Below are positions 1 through 7,706 of a stretch of 64,000 nt of DNA, piece by piece. The notes under the pieces were generated by a model. The model was not told the DNA's origin, searched no databases, and saw nothing but the letters and a program-made list of their open reading frames with translations. Position 1 is the stretch's first letter. Every line of letters starts with the position of its first letter. The position numbers and the translations under genes were made by a program. Source of the DNA: Enterobacter asburiae (GTDB lineage: Bacteria; Pseudomonadota; Gammaproteobacteria; Enterobacterales; Enterobacteriaceae); assembly GCF_024599655.1 (NCBI RefSeq), contig NZ_CP102247.1, positions 3,906,001-3,970,000 of the forward strand, given 5' to 3'.

Positions 1-600
1 GCCCCACTGGCCCACTTTTTCAGAGTCGGTCAGCACGGTGCCGTCTTTTTCCAGTTCGTTCACTGCCGGTGCCCACACGTAGGCCCCGTCAATATCCCCG
101 CGCTGCCAGGCGGCGATAATCGCCGGCGGCTGCAGGTTGATGATTTGTACCTGACCCGGCTTGATACCCCAGTGTTTCAGCGCCGCAAGCAGGCTGTAGT
201 GGGTGGTGGAGATAAACGGCACGGCGATGCGTTTGCCGATCAGATCTTCCGGTTTGGTGATGTTCTTCTTCACCACCAGCGCTTCAGAGTTACCGAGCTG
301 CGAGGCGAGCAGGAAAACCTCAATCGGCACCTGCTGGCTGGCCGCAACCGCCAGCGGGCTGGATCCGATATTGCCGATCTGCACGTCGCCGGAGGCTAAC
401 GCACGCACGACGGATGCCCCGCTGTCGAACTTGCGCCAGTCGACTTTCGCCCCGCTCTCTTTGGCAAAGGTGTTGTCCGCCTGCGCGACTTTCGCCGGTT
501 CCGCAGAGGTTTGATACGCGACGGTGACGTCCACCGCCTGCGCCTGAAATGCCCACAGCGCCAGTGCGCCGAGAAGTGTGATTCGCGATGAAATTGCCAT
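1..600 (-). CDS. tauA: Taurine ABC transporter substrate-binding protein TauA (5' part, runs off the left edge)
   Basis: The first 200 codons of the periplasmic taurine-binding protein of the TauABC sulfonate importer, used to scavenge sulfur. The ATG is at 600, behind a GGGGAGCAGG ribosome site. The N-terminus is a short Sec signal peptide ending in QAQA, followed by VDVTVAYQTSAEPAKVAQAD, typical of TauA. Later stretches (FDSGASVVRALASGD, GNIGSSPLAVAASQQVPIEV, QPPAIIAAWQRGDIDGAYVW) match the family closely. The remainder (about 120 residues) and the rest of tauBCD should lie to the left. E. coli tau genes need Cbl/CysB for expression; the same is inferred here. Its place next to the S-methylmethionine genes makes a sulfur-scavenging neighbourhood. 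Confidence 0.93.
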   Translation of the reverse strand, partial: MAISSRITLLGALALWAFQAQAVDVTVAYQTSAEPAKVAQADNTFAKESGAKVDWRKFDSGASVVRALASGDVQIGNIGSSPLAVAASQQVPIEVFLLASQLGNSEALVVKKNITKPEDLIGKRIAVPFISTTHYSLLAALKHWGIKPGQVQIINLQPPAIIAAWQRGDIDGAYVWAPAVNELEKDGTVLTDSEKVGQWG

Positions 601-664
601 AGTGCCTGCTCCCCTTGTTGTTATGAGGGCAGTATTTCCGGCGCGGGAATTTTGATAAAGGAAT

Positions 665-695
665 AAAAATGAATCGCTCATAACGATTCGTTTTT
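665..695. promoter_or_regulatory. Inverted repeat in the tauA upstream region
   Basis: GAATCG (671-676) and CGATTC (684-689) form a perfect 6-bp inverted repeat around CTCATAA, flanked by A and T runs. It lies 70-90 bp upstream of the tauA start, contains an ATAAC motif and has the right place to be the Cbl/CysB activator region. A role as a factor-independent terminator cannot be excluded, because a T-run follows each arm. The assignment is inferred from position. Confidence 0.4.
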
Positions 696-742
696 AGATA
701 AAAAGCGGGAAAGGATAGCGAATTTTGTGCGGTTCATTTTTT

Positions 743-808
743 TCCCTCTCCCCGTGGGAGAGGGTCAGCGATCCGTAGGCCGGGTAAGGCGTAGCCGCCA
801 CCCGGCAA
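743..808. repeat. CCTCTCCC hairpin plus REP element
   Basis: A short hairpin (CCCTCTCCCC/GGGAGAGGG, about 743-765) is followed by a REP sequence, GTAGGCCGGGTAAGGCGTAG and its partner CCGCCACCCGGC (774-808). It lies between the tauA upstream region and the 3' end of mmuM. The same composite recurs at 30474-30557 downstream of phoE. REP units commonly stabilise mRNA ends or bind gyrase or IHF; no function is shown here. Confidence 0.8.
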
Positions 809-813
809 AGACC

Positions 814-1746
814 TCAGCGCTGAACCGTCAGCTCAGCAATGTCTTTAGGCGTGGTCCGACAGCATCCGCCAATCAGCTTAGCTCCGGCAGCCAGCCACTG
901 CGGCAGATACCCCGCCAGCGTCTCGCACGCTTCCCCGTGGTGGTGCCAGGTTTTGGTTACCGCGTCATAATGCTCGCCCGAGTTCGGATAGACCACCAGC
1001 GGCAGGGACGTCAGGCTTTGCAGATGCTTCAGCGCCGCCGTGGTATTTTCCAGGGCGATGCAGTTAATGCCCAGCGCGACAATGTGCGGCGAGTTTTCCA
1101 GCACGCTGACCACCTCACGCAGCGGCGTACCGTCGCTCAGGTGCTCGCTGTCTCGTAAGGTGAACGAGAACCACGCCCGGGCACGGGGGTACTCGGCAAG
1201 AAGCGCCGCCAGTGCCTTAACCTCCACAAACGAGGGCAGCGTTTCGCAGGCCAGCAGGTCAGCGCCCGCATCCAGCAGCGCTTCCACGCGCGGACGGTGG
1301 AAGGTAATAAACTCCTCAGTGCTGCGCACGTAGTCGCCGCGATACTCTGAGCCATCCGCCAGATATGCGCCGTACGGCCCAACGGATCCCGCCACCAGCA
1401 GCGTGCCCGCATGCGGGTTTTCGGCCAGATACGCTTCGCGCGCCTTACGCGCCAGCTCAACGCTTTTGCCGATCAGCGCGCGGGACTGCGCTTCGTCCAG
1501 GCCGCGCGCCGCAAACCCCGCAGGCGTGGCCTGATAGCTGGCGGTGATCGCCACCTGCGCACCCGCGCGGTAGTAATCGAGATGCACTTCGCGAATAAGT
1601 TCCGGGTTTTCCATCAGTACTTTGGCAGACCAGAGGCTGTCTGCCAGGTTACAGCCGCGCGCTTCCAGCTCCGTCGCCATCGCGCCATCCAGCACCACAA
1701 ACGGCTGCTTTTCAAGGATGGCGGTAAGCGGGTTATTCTGCGACAT
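814..1746 (-). CDS. mmuM: Homocysteine S-methyltransferase MmuM
   Basis: A 310-residue cytoplasmic enzyme that moves a methyl group from S-methylmethionine (or SAM) to homocysteine, giving methionine. The Zn-ligand cysteines are visible as GINC (C229) and GGCC (C295, C296) near the C-terminus, in a single homocysteine-methyltransferase barrel beginning FVVLDGAMATELEARG. Length equals the E. coli protein. The gene overlaps the end of mmuP by 14 nt and is translated with it as one leftward operon under the MetJ boxes before mmuP. Alternative: a general SAM-dependent homocysteine methyltransferase, unlikely given the mmuP partner. Confidence 0.95.
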   Translation of the reverse strand: MSQNNPLTAILEKQPFVVLDGAMATELEARGCNLADSLWSAKVLMENPELIREVHLDYYRAGAQVAITASYQATPAGFAARGLDEAQSRALIGKSVELARKAREAYLAENPHAGTLLVAGSVGPYGAYLADGSEYRGDYVRSTEEFITFHRPRVEALLDAGADLLACETLPSFVEVKALAALLAEYPRARAWFSFTLRDSEHLSDGTPLREVVSVLENSPHIVALGINCIALENTTAALKHLQSLTSLPLVVYPNSGEHYDAVTKTWHHHGEACETLAGYLPQWLAAGAKLIGGCCRTTPKDIAELTVQR

Positions 1747-3133
1747 GTTCAGGCTCCTGCGATGTCATATTTCGGGTCAGGTAGTACGCACCATAACACA
1801 GGGCGACAAACGGAAGCCCGCAATAAAGGGCAATGCGCTGGCTTGGGTCAAACCACAGGCCGACACAGGCCACCACGCAGAGGATAAAACCGAGCACCGG
1901 CACCAACGGATACCACGGCGCACGGTACTGCAGCGCAGAGAGCGGCTGGCCGGACTGCAAATGGCGGCGGCGGAAAACGAAGTGCGACGCGCAGATGCTG
2001 ATCCAGACCGCCACCACCGCAAAGCCAGAAATTGCCGAGAGCGCGACAAATACCGTGTCCGGCGCCACGACGCTTGAGAACAGCGCCAGCACGCCGCCGA
2101 GCATAGAGACCGAGAGCGCCGTCAGCGGCACGCCGTTTTTGTTCACGCGGGCAAAGCAGTGCGGCAGCGTTTTCTCATTCGACAGCGACCACAGCATGCG
2201 CCCGGAGGCATACAGACCCGAGTTCGCCGCCGAGAGGATCGCCGTCAGGATCACGAAGTTAACGATGTCTGCCGCGTAAGGAATACCGACCTTTTCAAAC
2301 ACCAGCACGAACGGGCTCTTTTCCACACCCGCCTGCTGCATCGGGATCAGCGCCGCCAGCACAAACACGGTACCGATAAAGAAGATAATGAGGCGCGCAA
2401 TGGTGGTGCGGATAGCCACCGGAATCACCTTGTGTGGATTTTCGGTTTCCCCCGCCGCGATGCCGATAAGCTCGGTGCCGGAGAAGGCAAAGTTCACCGC
2501 CACCATGGTCATCAGGATCGGCAGGCCGCCGTGCGGGAACCAGCCTTCGGCGGTGATGTTGCTTAAGCCCGGCGCGGGTGAACCGTCCTGCATCGGGATA
2601 AAGCCAAAGACCGCCGCCCCGCCAAGGATAATAAAGGCGATGATGGTGATGACTTTCACCAGGGAGAACCAGAATTCGCCTTCAGCAAAGAAGCGCGTCG
2701 AGATGACGTTGAGGCCAAAAATTACCACGCAGAAGACCACGCACCAGGCCCAGACGGGCACCTGCGGGAACCAGTACTGCATACAGAATCCCGCGGCGGT
2801 GAAGCTCGATCCAAGCGCCACCGTCCAGGTGAGCCAGTAAAGCCACGCCACGGTGTAGCCCGTCGCCGGGCCAAGGTAGCGGGCGGCATAGACGTGGAAC
2901 GCGCCGGTTTCCGGCATCGCCACGGAAAGCTCGCCCAGACACTGCATCACCAGCCACACCACCAGGGCACCTATCAGGTACGCCAGCAGCGTGCCCGCCG
3001 CCCCGGTCGTGGAAATGATGTATCCGGTATTGAAGAATAACCCTGTCCCAATCACGCCACCCAGCGAGAGCATAATCAGGTGGCGTGTTTTCATGGTGCG
3101 CTTAAGCTGCCCATTTTCTTGTTGTGTTTGCAT
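1733..3133 (-). CDS. mmuP: S-methylmethionine permease MmuP
   Basis: An inner-membrane amino-acid/polyamine/organocation (APC) family permease of 466 residues that imports S-methylmethionine for MmuM. The hallmark first helix (GGVIGTGLFFNTGYIISTTG) and about twelve hydrophobic segments are evident. I chose the ATG at 3133 (MQTQQENGQLKR), which has AGAAGG five bases upstream. An in-frame ATG at 3157 would add eight residues but falls inside the MetJ-box array and has no ribosome site. It is the first gene of mmuPM. The tandem methionine-repressor sites just upstream imply repression when SAM is plentiful. Confidence 0.94.
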   Translation of the reverse strand: MQTQQENGQLKRTMKTRHLIMLSLGGVIGTGLFFNTGYIISTTGAAGTLLAYLIGALVVWLVMQCLGELSVAMPETGAFHVYAARYLGPATGYTVAWLYWLTWTVALGSSFTAAGFCMQYWFPQVPVWAWCVVFCVVIFGLNVISTRFFAEGEFWFSLVKVITIIAFIILGGAAVFGFIPMQDGSPAPGLSNITAEGWFPHGGLPILMTMVAVNFAFSGTELIGIAAGETENPHKVIPVAIRTTIARLIIFFIGTVFVLAALIPMQQAGVEKSPFVLVFEKVGIPYAADIVNFVILTAILSAANSGLYASGRMLWSLSNEKTLPHCFARVNKNGVPLTALSVSMLGGVLALFSSVVAPDTVFVALSAISGFAVVAVWISICASHFVFRRRHLQSGQPLSALQYRAPWYPLVPVLGFILCVVACVGLWFDPSQRIALYCGLPFVALCYGAYYLTRNMTSQEPEHVAE

Positions 3134-3143
3134 ATTACCTTCT

Positions 3144-3167
3144 ATACGTATGGACATCTAAACATCC
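3144..3167 (-). promoter_or_regulatory. Tandem MetJ (met box) operator upstream of mmuP
   Basis: Read on the minus strand there are three adjoining 8-mers, GGATGTTT, AGATGTCC and ATACGTAT. They match the met-box consensus AGACGTCT at 5, 6 and 6 of 8 positions. MetJ dimers bind cooperatively to two or more adjacent boxes, so a three-box array ending 10 bp before the mmuP start is convincing. It implies SAM-dependent repression of mmuPM. Confidence 0.75.
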
Positions 3168-3394
3168 AAAGAAGGTGTGTTATACCGCGATTGTTAACAA
3201 AAAGCTAGATGACCAGACGCAGACGGGCGCGCCGCGCGCTGAGTCTGGGGTGGGTTGTGAGGATCACGTAGAGAATCGGACGCCAGGCCATAAGCACCTC
3301 CGCAAGCAGATACTTACAGCATGGTGCGGGAAGAGACGATCTTCGGTCAGTCGAAAGTGGTATCCGTGAAGAGCGGATTCATACCGCAACACTG

Positions 3395-3431
3395 CCTGCA
3401 GGACGGGTAAGGCGCAGCCGCTACCCGGCGC
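3395..3431. repeat. REP element
   Basis: A REP palindrome (GACGGGTAAGGCGCAGCCGC and its partner arm TACCCGGCGC) between mmuP and the AI-2E-family gene. The rest of the 3168-3496 interval holds no convincing gene; it should contain the mmuP promoter (minus) and the promoter of the next gene (plus). Confidence 0.75.
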
Positions 3432-3496
3432 AAGGTTGGTAATTCTCACAATCAGTTCTATAGTCGACACAGTTTCTTAGTAACCAGGACTGACTG

Positions 3497-4606
3497 ATGC
3501 GCTTTAACGGACTGACCAAAGGTTTCTTTATCTTTATTCTTGCCCTTGTGACCTGGGCCTTCTTCGACGTGCTGTCGCCCTACTTCTCCGCGATACTGTG
3601 GGCCGCAATTCTGACCGTCATCTTCAACCCGGTAAAAAACAGGCTGCGCGCCGCGCTGGGGGATCGCAACGGGCTTGCCTCGCTGTTGACCATTGGCATT
3701 ATCTGCCTGATCGTCTTTATCCCGTTGATGGTGATCCTCTCCTCGCTCGCCATTGAACTGAACGTGGTGTACACGAAGCTCCAGGAGAACAACACCCAGT
3801 TCCCGGAAGTGGTGGCGAGCATCTTCAACCATCTGCCTGACTGGGCCAGCGGCTTCCTGGCGGATCACAACCTGACCAACGCGGCGCAGATCCAGAAAAA
3901 ACTCTCCGACGTCGCCCTGCAGGGCGGGCAATATCTTGCCGGCAGCGCGTTTCTGATTGGCAAGGGAACGTTTGGCTTTGCGATTAGCTTCGGCATCATG
4001 CTTTATCTGCTGTTCTTCCTGCTGAAAGACGGCCCGTATCTGGTGCGCCAAATCCTCGACTCCCTGCCGCTGTCTGATTTCGCCAAGCAGCACCTGTTCG
4101 CCAAATTCGTCGGCGTGTCGCGTGCCACGGTAAAAGGTACGGCGGCGGTAGCGGTGGTTCAGGGCATCCTCGGCGGGATTGCGTTTGCGATTGCGGGTAT
4201 TGACGGCAGCGTACTCTGGGGCGCGCTGATGGCCTTCCTCTCGCTGGTGCCCGCCATCGGCTCGGCGATTGTCTGGGTGCCCGCCGCCATCTTCCTGTTC
4301 GCCACCCATCAGCTGTGGCAGGGGCTGTTTATTGTCGGCTTCTTCGTGATTATCGTCGGGCTGGTGGACAACATTCTGCGTCCGCTGCTGGTAGGCAAAG
4401 ACACCAAAATGCCGGACTACCTGATTCTGATCTCCACCCTCGGCGGCATGGAGCTGTATGGCATTAACGGTTTTGTGATTGGGCCGCTGATTGCCGCGCT
4501 GTTTATCGCCTGCTGGAACCTCTTCTCAGGGCGCGATCACGAGGGTAACGCCGAAGAGCTGGACCCCGACTTCATCGAAGAAGGAAAAAATCCTCCAGAA
4601 TTGTGA
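3497..4606 (+). CDS. AI-2E/PerM-family (DUF20) membrane transporter
   Basis: A 369-residue inner-membrane protein with about eight hydrophobic helices. The conserved C-terminal half of the AI-2E transporter family is visible: VQGILGGIAFAIAGI, then a loop with LSLVPAIGSAIVWVPAAI, then VDNILRPLLVGKDTKMPDYL and GFVIGPLIAALF. Family members export small solutes or signals (TqsA exports AI-2; others act as Na+/H+ or unknown transporters), so the substrate cannot be given. It does not match E. coli YdiK, YhhT or PerM closely enough for a symbol. The C-tail is acidic and cytoplasmic. It is monocistronic, ending at the terminator at 4631. Confidence 0.85.
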   Translation: MRFNGLTKGFFIFILALVTWAFFDVLSPYFSAILWAAILTVIFNPVKNRLRAALGDRNGLASLLTIGIICLIVFIPLMVILSSLAIELNVVYTKLQENNTQFPEVVASIFNHLPDWASGFLADHNLTNAAQIQKKLSDVALQGGQYLAGSAFLIGKGTFGFAISFGIMLYLLFFLLKDGPYLVRQILDSLPLSDFAKQHLFAKFVGVSRATVKGTAAVAVVQGILGGIAFAIAGIDGSVLWGALMAFLSLVPAIGSAIVWVPAAIFLFATHQLWQGLFIVGFFVIIVGLVDNILRPLLVGKDTKMPDYLILISTLGGMELYGINGFVIGPLIAALFIACWNLFSGRDHEGNAEELDPDFIEEGKNPPEL

Positions 4607-4630
4607 GGATGTGACGATATAGACCACATC

Positions 4631-4656
4631 AGGCGGCGCTGTGCCGCCTTTTTTTT
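4631..4656 (+). terminator. Rho-independent terminator after the AI-2E-family gene
   Basis: AGGCGGC, a short loop and GCCGCCT followed by eight T residues: a strong GC hairpin 25 bp after the stop codon. Confidence 0.9.
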
Positions 4657-4726
4657 CGCCTTAAATCAAACGTTTTCTATAATTTGAAAGAACGCCATCC
4701 TACTCATGTCGTAAAAGGATCATCAG

Positions 4727-6511
4727 GTGCGAATCGCGACGATAACAAACTGGGCCTATGGTGCCACGGTCTGCCTGACCATCGCCTCCGGCATCATCAT
4801 GCTGATGGCGTCCAGTGCTGATACCATCGAGCGCCAGGCCGTTGAACAACGGCAGAAATTTGATCAGCTCACGGAAGATATTGAAACCGATGCCTGGGCA
4901 CAGTCCGATTTAGCGCGCCTCTACGTCATCAAAAAAGATCCGCAAACGTTAAAGGAATATAGCCAGTCAGAGAACAACCTGAAGAGCGTTGAACTCCGGC
5001 TTGAAAAACTGCGGGACAACGGCGCATCGGATGACGAGCTGTCCCTGCTGCGCGAAGGCATAAAAATCATTGATGAACTGCAGGACGAACAGCAGACGGC
5101 ACTAACGAGCGCGGCGCAGGGAGAAGATGCGCAGGCCGTTGCCCTGCTCTACGGTGCGCCCTATGAGCAGGAGCTGGAGCGCGCGCAGAACCAGATCGAT
5201 CATTTTCGCCAGATACTCGACAAGCGCGTCATCGCCTCCGTTCAGGACGCGACAAAAAAATCGAAAGCGCTGCGTACGGCCTCTGAGCTGATGGTCGGCC
5301 TGACCGCCCTGCTGTTCCTGTTTGTTCTCGGTTTTATATTAAAGCGCCGCGTGCTTCGCCCCGTGGTGCGCCTGAGCGACGTGGTACACCGCCTTGCGTC
5401 CCAGGATTACGCGGTTGAAACGCCTAATTTCAACCAGATTGATGAGATTGGCGATATGGCGCAGGCCATCCGCATCTTCCGTGAAAACGGCCTGGCGCGA
5501 CAGCGTCTGGAAAGAGAGCGAGATGCCGACTGGGCCATCCGCGAGCTGCTGGCGCGCATGACCCAGCGGCTGCAGGGATGTGAGAACTTTAACGATGTGA
5601 TTAACGTAGCGGAGCTGTTTGCCCCCAATATCGCGCCGGGGATCGCGGGCCGGCTCTACATTCTTGACCGCGATCCGTGGCAGATGCGCAGCGTCGCGCA
5701 GTGGCTTTCACCCATCGGTGAAGAGACGACGTTCCATCCGGACGAGTGCTGGGCCGTGCGCCGTGGGCAGAGCCACCCGCCGGTAAACGGTGAGCCGGAT
5801 ATTGCCTGCTACCATCTTCCGGCCTCCCAGGCGGAAAGTTCCCTGTGCGTGCCGCTTATCGCCCAGGGCGAGGCCATTGGCCTGCTCTCTTTCCAGAACA
5901 TCACGGCGGACAACGCCCCTTCCCGCGCGTATCTGGAACTGATGGCCGAAGCGCTCGGGCTGGCGCTGGCCAACCAACGCCTGCGCGACGCGCTGCTGGA
6001 GAAAGCCTTGTTCGACCCGCTCACCGGCCTGCGTAATCGTCATCATCTGGAAGATACCCTGCAAACCCAAACGGCACAGGCGATGCGCACCGGCGAGCCG
6101 TTAAGCTGCATGATGATCGACATCGATCACTTCAAGAGCATCAATGACCGCTTCGGCCATGAAGCGGGCGATCAGGTGATTAAAAGTGTGGCGTCAATTG
6201 TTCAGCGGGCCGCGCATGACAACGGACTAGCATTCCGCTACGGGGGCGAGGAGTTTCTGGTCCTGCTTCCCGGTGCCGATGAACCAGAGGCGCACGCCTG
6301 CGCGCAGAAGATTTACAATGGCGTGCGTGAGCTGTCGCTTCGCTACGGGCTGACCGAGATTGGACCGGTGGATGTGTCGATTGGCATTGCCAGCTACCCG
6401 CAACATGCCCAGACTGACAACCTGCTGCGCGCCGCGGATGTGGCCTTGTACCGTGCGAAAGAACTGGGCCGCGCGCGGATTGTGAGTTTTGGGATGCTGG
6501 AGGCGGGTTAG
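4727..6511 (+). CDS. Membrane diguanylate cyclase (HAMP-GAF-GGDEF)
   Basis: A 594-residue c-di-GMP synthase. The order is TM1 (about 11-30), a helical periplasmic sensor (30-180), TM2 (about 185-207), HAMP (208-262), a GAF-like domain (about 280-420) and GGDEF (about 430-590). The signature FDPLTGLRNRHHLED opens the cyclase domain and the active site is GGEEF (506-510), so it should be catalytically active. The RxxD product-inhibition site expected nine residues before GGEEF is absent (HDNG there), so feedback by c-di-GMP through that site is unlikely. Start: GTG at 4727 behind AAAAGGAT. Monocistronic. The ligand sensed is unknown. Confidence 0.9.
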   Translation: MRIATITNWAYGATVCLTIASGIIMLMASSADTIERQAVEQRQKFDQLTEDIETDAWAQSDLARLYVIKKDPQTLKEYSQSENNLKSVELRLEKLRDNGASDDELSLLREGIKIIDELQDEQQTALTSAAQGEDAQAVALLYGAPYEQELERAQNQIDHFRQILDKRVIASVQDATKKSKALRTASELMVGLTALLFLFVLGFILKRRVLRPVVRLSDVVHRLASQDYAVETPNFNQIDEIGDMAQAIRIFRENGLARQRLERERDADWAIRELLARMTQRLQGCENFNDVINVAELFAPNIAPGIAGRLYILDRDPWQMRSVAQWLSPIGEETTFHPDECWAVRRGQSHPPVNGEPDIACYHLPASQAESSLCVPLIAQGEAIGLLSFQNITADNAPSRAYLELMAEALGLALANQRLRDALLEKALFDPLTGLRNRHHLEDTLQTQTAQAMRTGEPLSCMMIDIDHFKSINDRFGHEAGDQVIKSVASIVQRAAHDNGLAFRYGGEEFLVLLPGADEPEAHACAQKIYNGVRELSLRYGLTEIGPVDVSIGIASYPQHAQTDNLLRAADVALYRAKELGRARIVSFGMLEAG

Positions 6512-6801
6512 CTATTATTTTCACGCCACTGCCTGACCATCTCATCGGTCACCTCATTTATATAACAAATGGGAGCATAGCCTCCCGCTTTACTCCATGC
6601 GCTGCGCCTTCCGCAGGCACTTCCGTTACGCGTACGATTAAAAGGGCATGCACAAACGCTGGGATAAGACGCGATCGATTCCGCGATGACGTTTTCTTTT
6701 ACTTTTTCATTGGACAGTGCAGAATTTTTAGCCAGAGCATCACTTGCTGAAAACAGGCAGCATGCTGCAAAAAAGACCTTCGCAAAAGGTGTAACGCTCA
6801 T
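6508..6801 (-). CDS. Small secreted Cys-rich protein
   Basis: A 97-residue product with a Sec signal peptide (about 1-24, ending ALA). The mature part carries four cysteines (C50, C52, C63, C79) in the pattern YPSVCACPFN, GSACGRRSAWS, GGYAPICY. I recall related small periplasmic proteins of unknown function with this CxCP...CG.RSA.S...CY pattern in enterobacteria and on plasmids, but cannot name a family. The last 4 nt overlap the convergent diguanylate-cyclase stop. An ATG at 6972 would add 57 residues that lack a signal peptide, so the inner start at 6801 is preferred. The AT content rises here compared with the upstream genes, suggesting acquired DNA. Confidence 0.7.
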   Translation of the reverse strand: MSVTPFAKVFFAACCLFSASDALAKNSALSNEKVKENVIAESIASYPSVCACPFNRTRNGSACGRRSAWSKAGGYAPICYINEVTDEMVRQWRENNS

Positions 6802-7194
6802 TGTGGTAATCCGAAAAAAGGAATTTGCGTACAGAATAAAAGCTGTCGGTCTGCAATGTTCTGATCCTGAACAAACCCTTCTGGAAGGCGGCTCGCTTTT
6901 CCAGATCAGTTTTTCTCTTCCTAAACAACATACCTTGCTCGTTTTTCCCAAAAATGGATGTAAAACGAACATTTTTTAAGCGGAATAATGTTTATTCATG
7001 AGCCCAATGCATACTTCAAAAAACTGAATCCGCACCTGGCAATCAAACCTCTTGCCACCATGAAGCCTAACCATTTGATTCTATTGAAGTTTAAAAAGAA
7101 AATTATAAAAATCATTGCTACTCAACAAAATATATCAACTAGTGTGATATCTAAATTATAATTCTTATACTTCTGTTAAAAAGTGGAGGCCAAA
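6802..7194. other. AT-rich intergenic region
   Basis: No convincing gene. It should hold the divergent promoters of the small Cys-rich protein (minus) and of the molybdopterin-fold/GGDEF-EAL pair (plus). A TATAAT at 7157-7162, 32 bp before the downstream start, is a plausible -10; no good -35 is visible. Confidence 0.4.
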
Positions 7195-7689
7195 ATGCGA
7201 TTAACCCTACTGCTGTTATGCTGTCTGGTACAAAGTGTAACCTGGGCTGGCGATCTGCCAAAACCAGTTGGTAAACCCATTTTAACGATTTACGGTAATA
7301 TAGAAAATACGAATGAAAATGGAAAAGCAGTGTTTGATCTCGCCAGCCTTGAAAAACTGGGCATGGTGAGTTTCGAGACGACATCCCCCTGGTATAATGG
7401 ACGCACTAAGTTTGAGGGTGTTCCCATGAACAAACTCATGGATTACGTAGGTGCGAAGGGTACTAACGTTAATGTTATTGCGCTCAATGATTATTCTACC
7501 GTGATCCCTCTCAGTGATTTCAAAAAATACAACGCCATACTTGCCTTAAAGGTCAATGGCGAATATATGCGCATCCGCGATAAAGGTCCATCATTCATTG
7601 TATACCCCTATGACAGTCTTCCTGAGTTGAATAATCAGATTTATTACTCGCGATCAGCATGGCAGGTTAGCAAAATGAAGATTGAGTAG
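7195..7689 (+). CDS. Periplasmic oxidoreductase-type molybdopterin-binding-fold protein
   Basis: A 164-residue secreted protein with a signal peptide of about 18 residues (hydrophobic core LTLLLLCCLVQSV). The mature part resembles the small oxidoreductase molybdopterin-binding (sulfite-oxidase-fold) family: LTIYGNIE, FDLASLEKLGMVSFET, WYNGRTKFEGVPMNKLMDYV, AILALKVNGEYMRIRDKGP. The cysteine that normally ligates Mo is not evident in the mature chain (the only Cys residues are in the signal peptide). It may therefore be a binding or sensing module rather than an enzyme. ATG 7195 was chosen because GGAGG sits five bases upstream; the GTG at 7183 overlaps that site. It precedes the GGDEF-EAL gene by 17 bp, so a sensor-effector pair is likely. 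Confidence 0.75.
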   Translation: MRLTLLLLCCLVQSVTWAGDLPKPVGKPILTIYGNIENTNENGKAVFDLASLEKLGMVSFETTSPWYNGRTKFEGVPMNKLMDYVGAKGTNVNVIALNDYSTVIPLSDFKKYNAILALKVNGEYMRIRDKGPSFIVYPYDSLPELNNQIYYSRSAWQVSKMKIE

Positions 7690-7706
7690 CCGTTCAGGAG
7701 AACATA

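Noticed and set aside
3458..4309. 283-codon open frame on the minus strand
   Set aside because: Antisense to the AI-2E-family gene; composition is Gln/Arg/His-rich with no family pattern, typical of a GC-codon shadow.
6686..6979. 97-codon open frame on the plus strand
   Set aside because: Antisense to the secreted Cys-rich protein, which has a clear signal peptide and Cys pattern.
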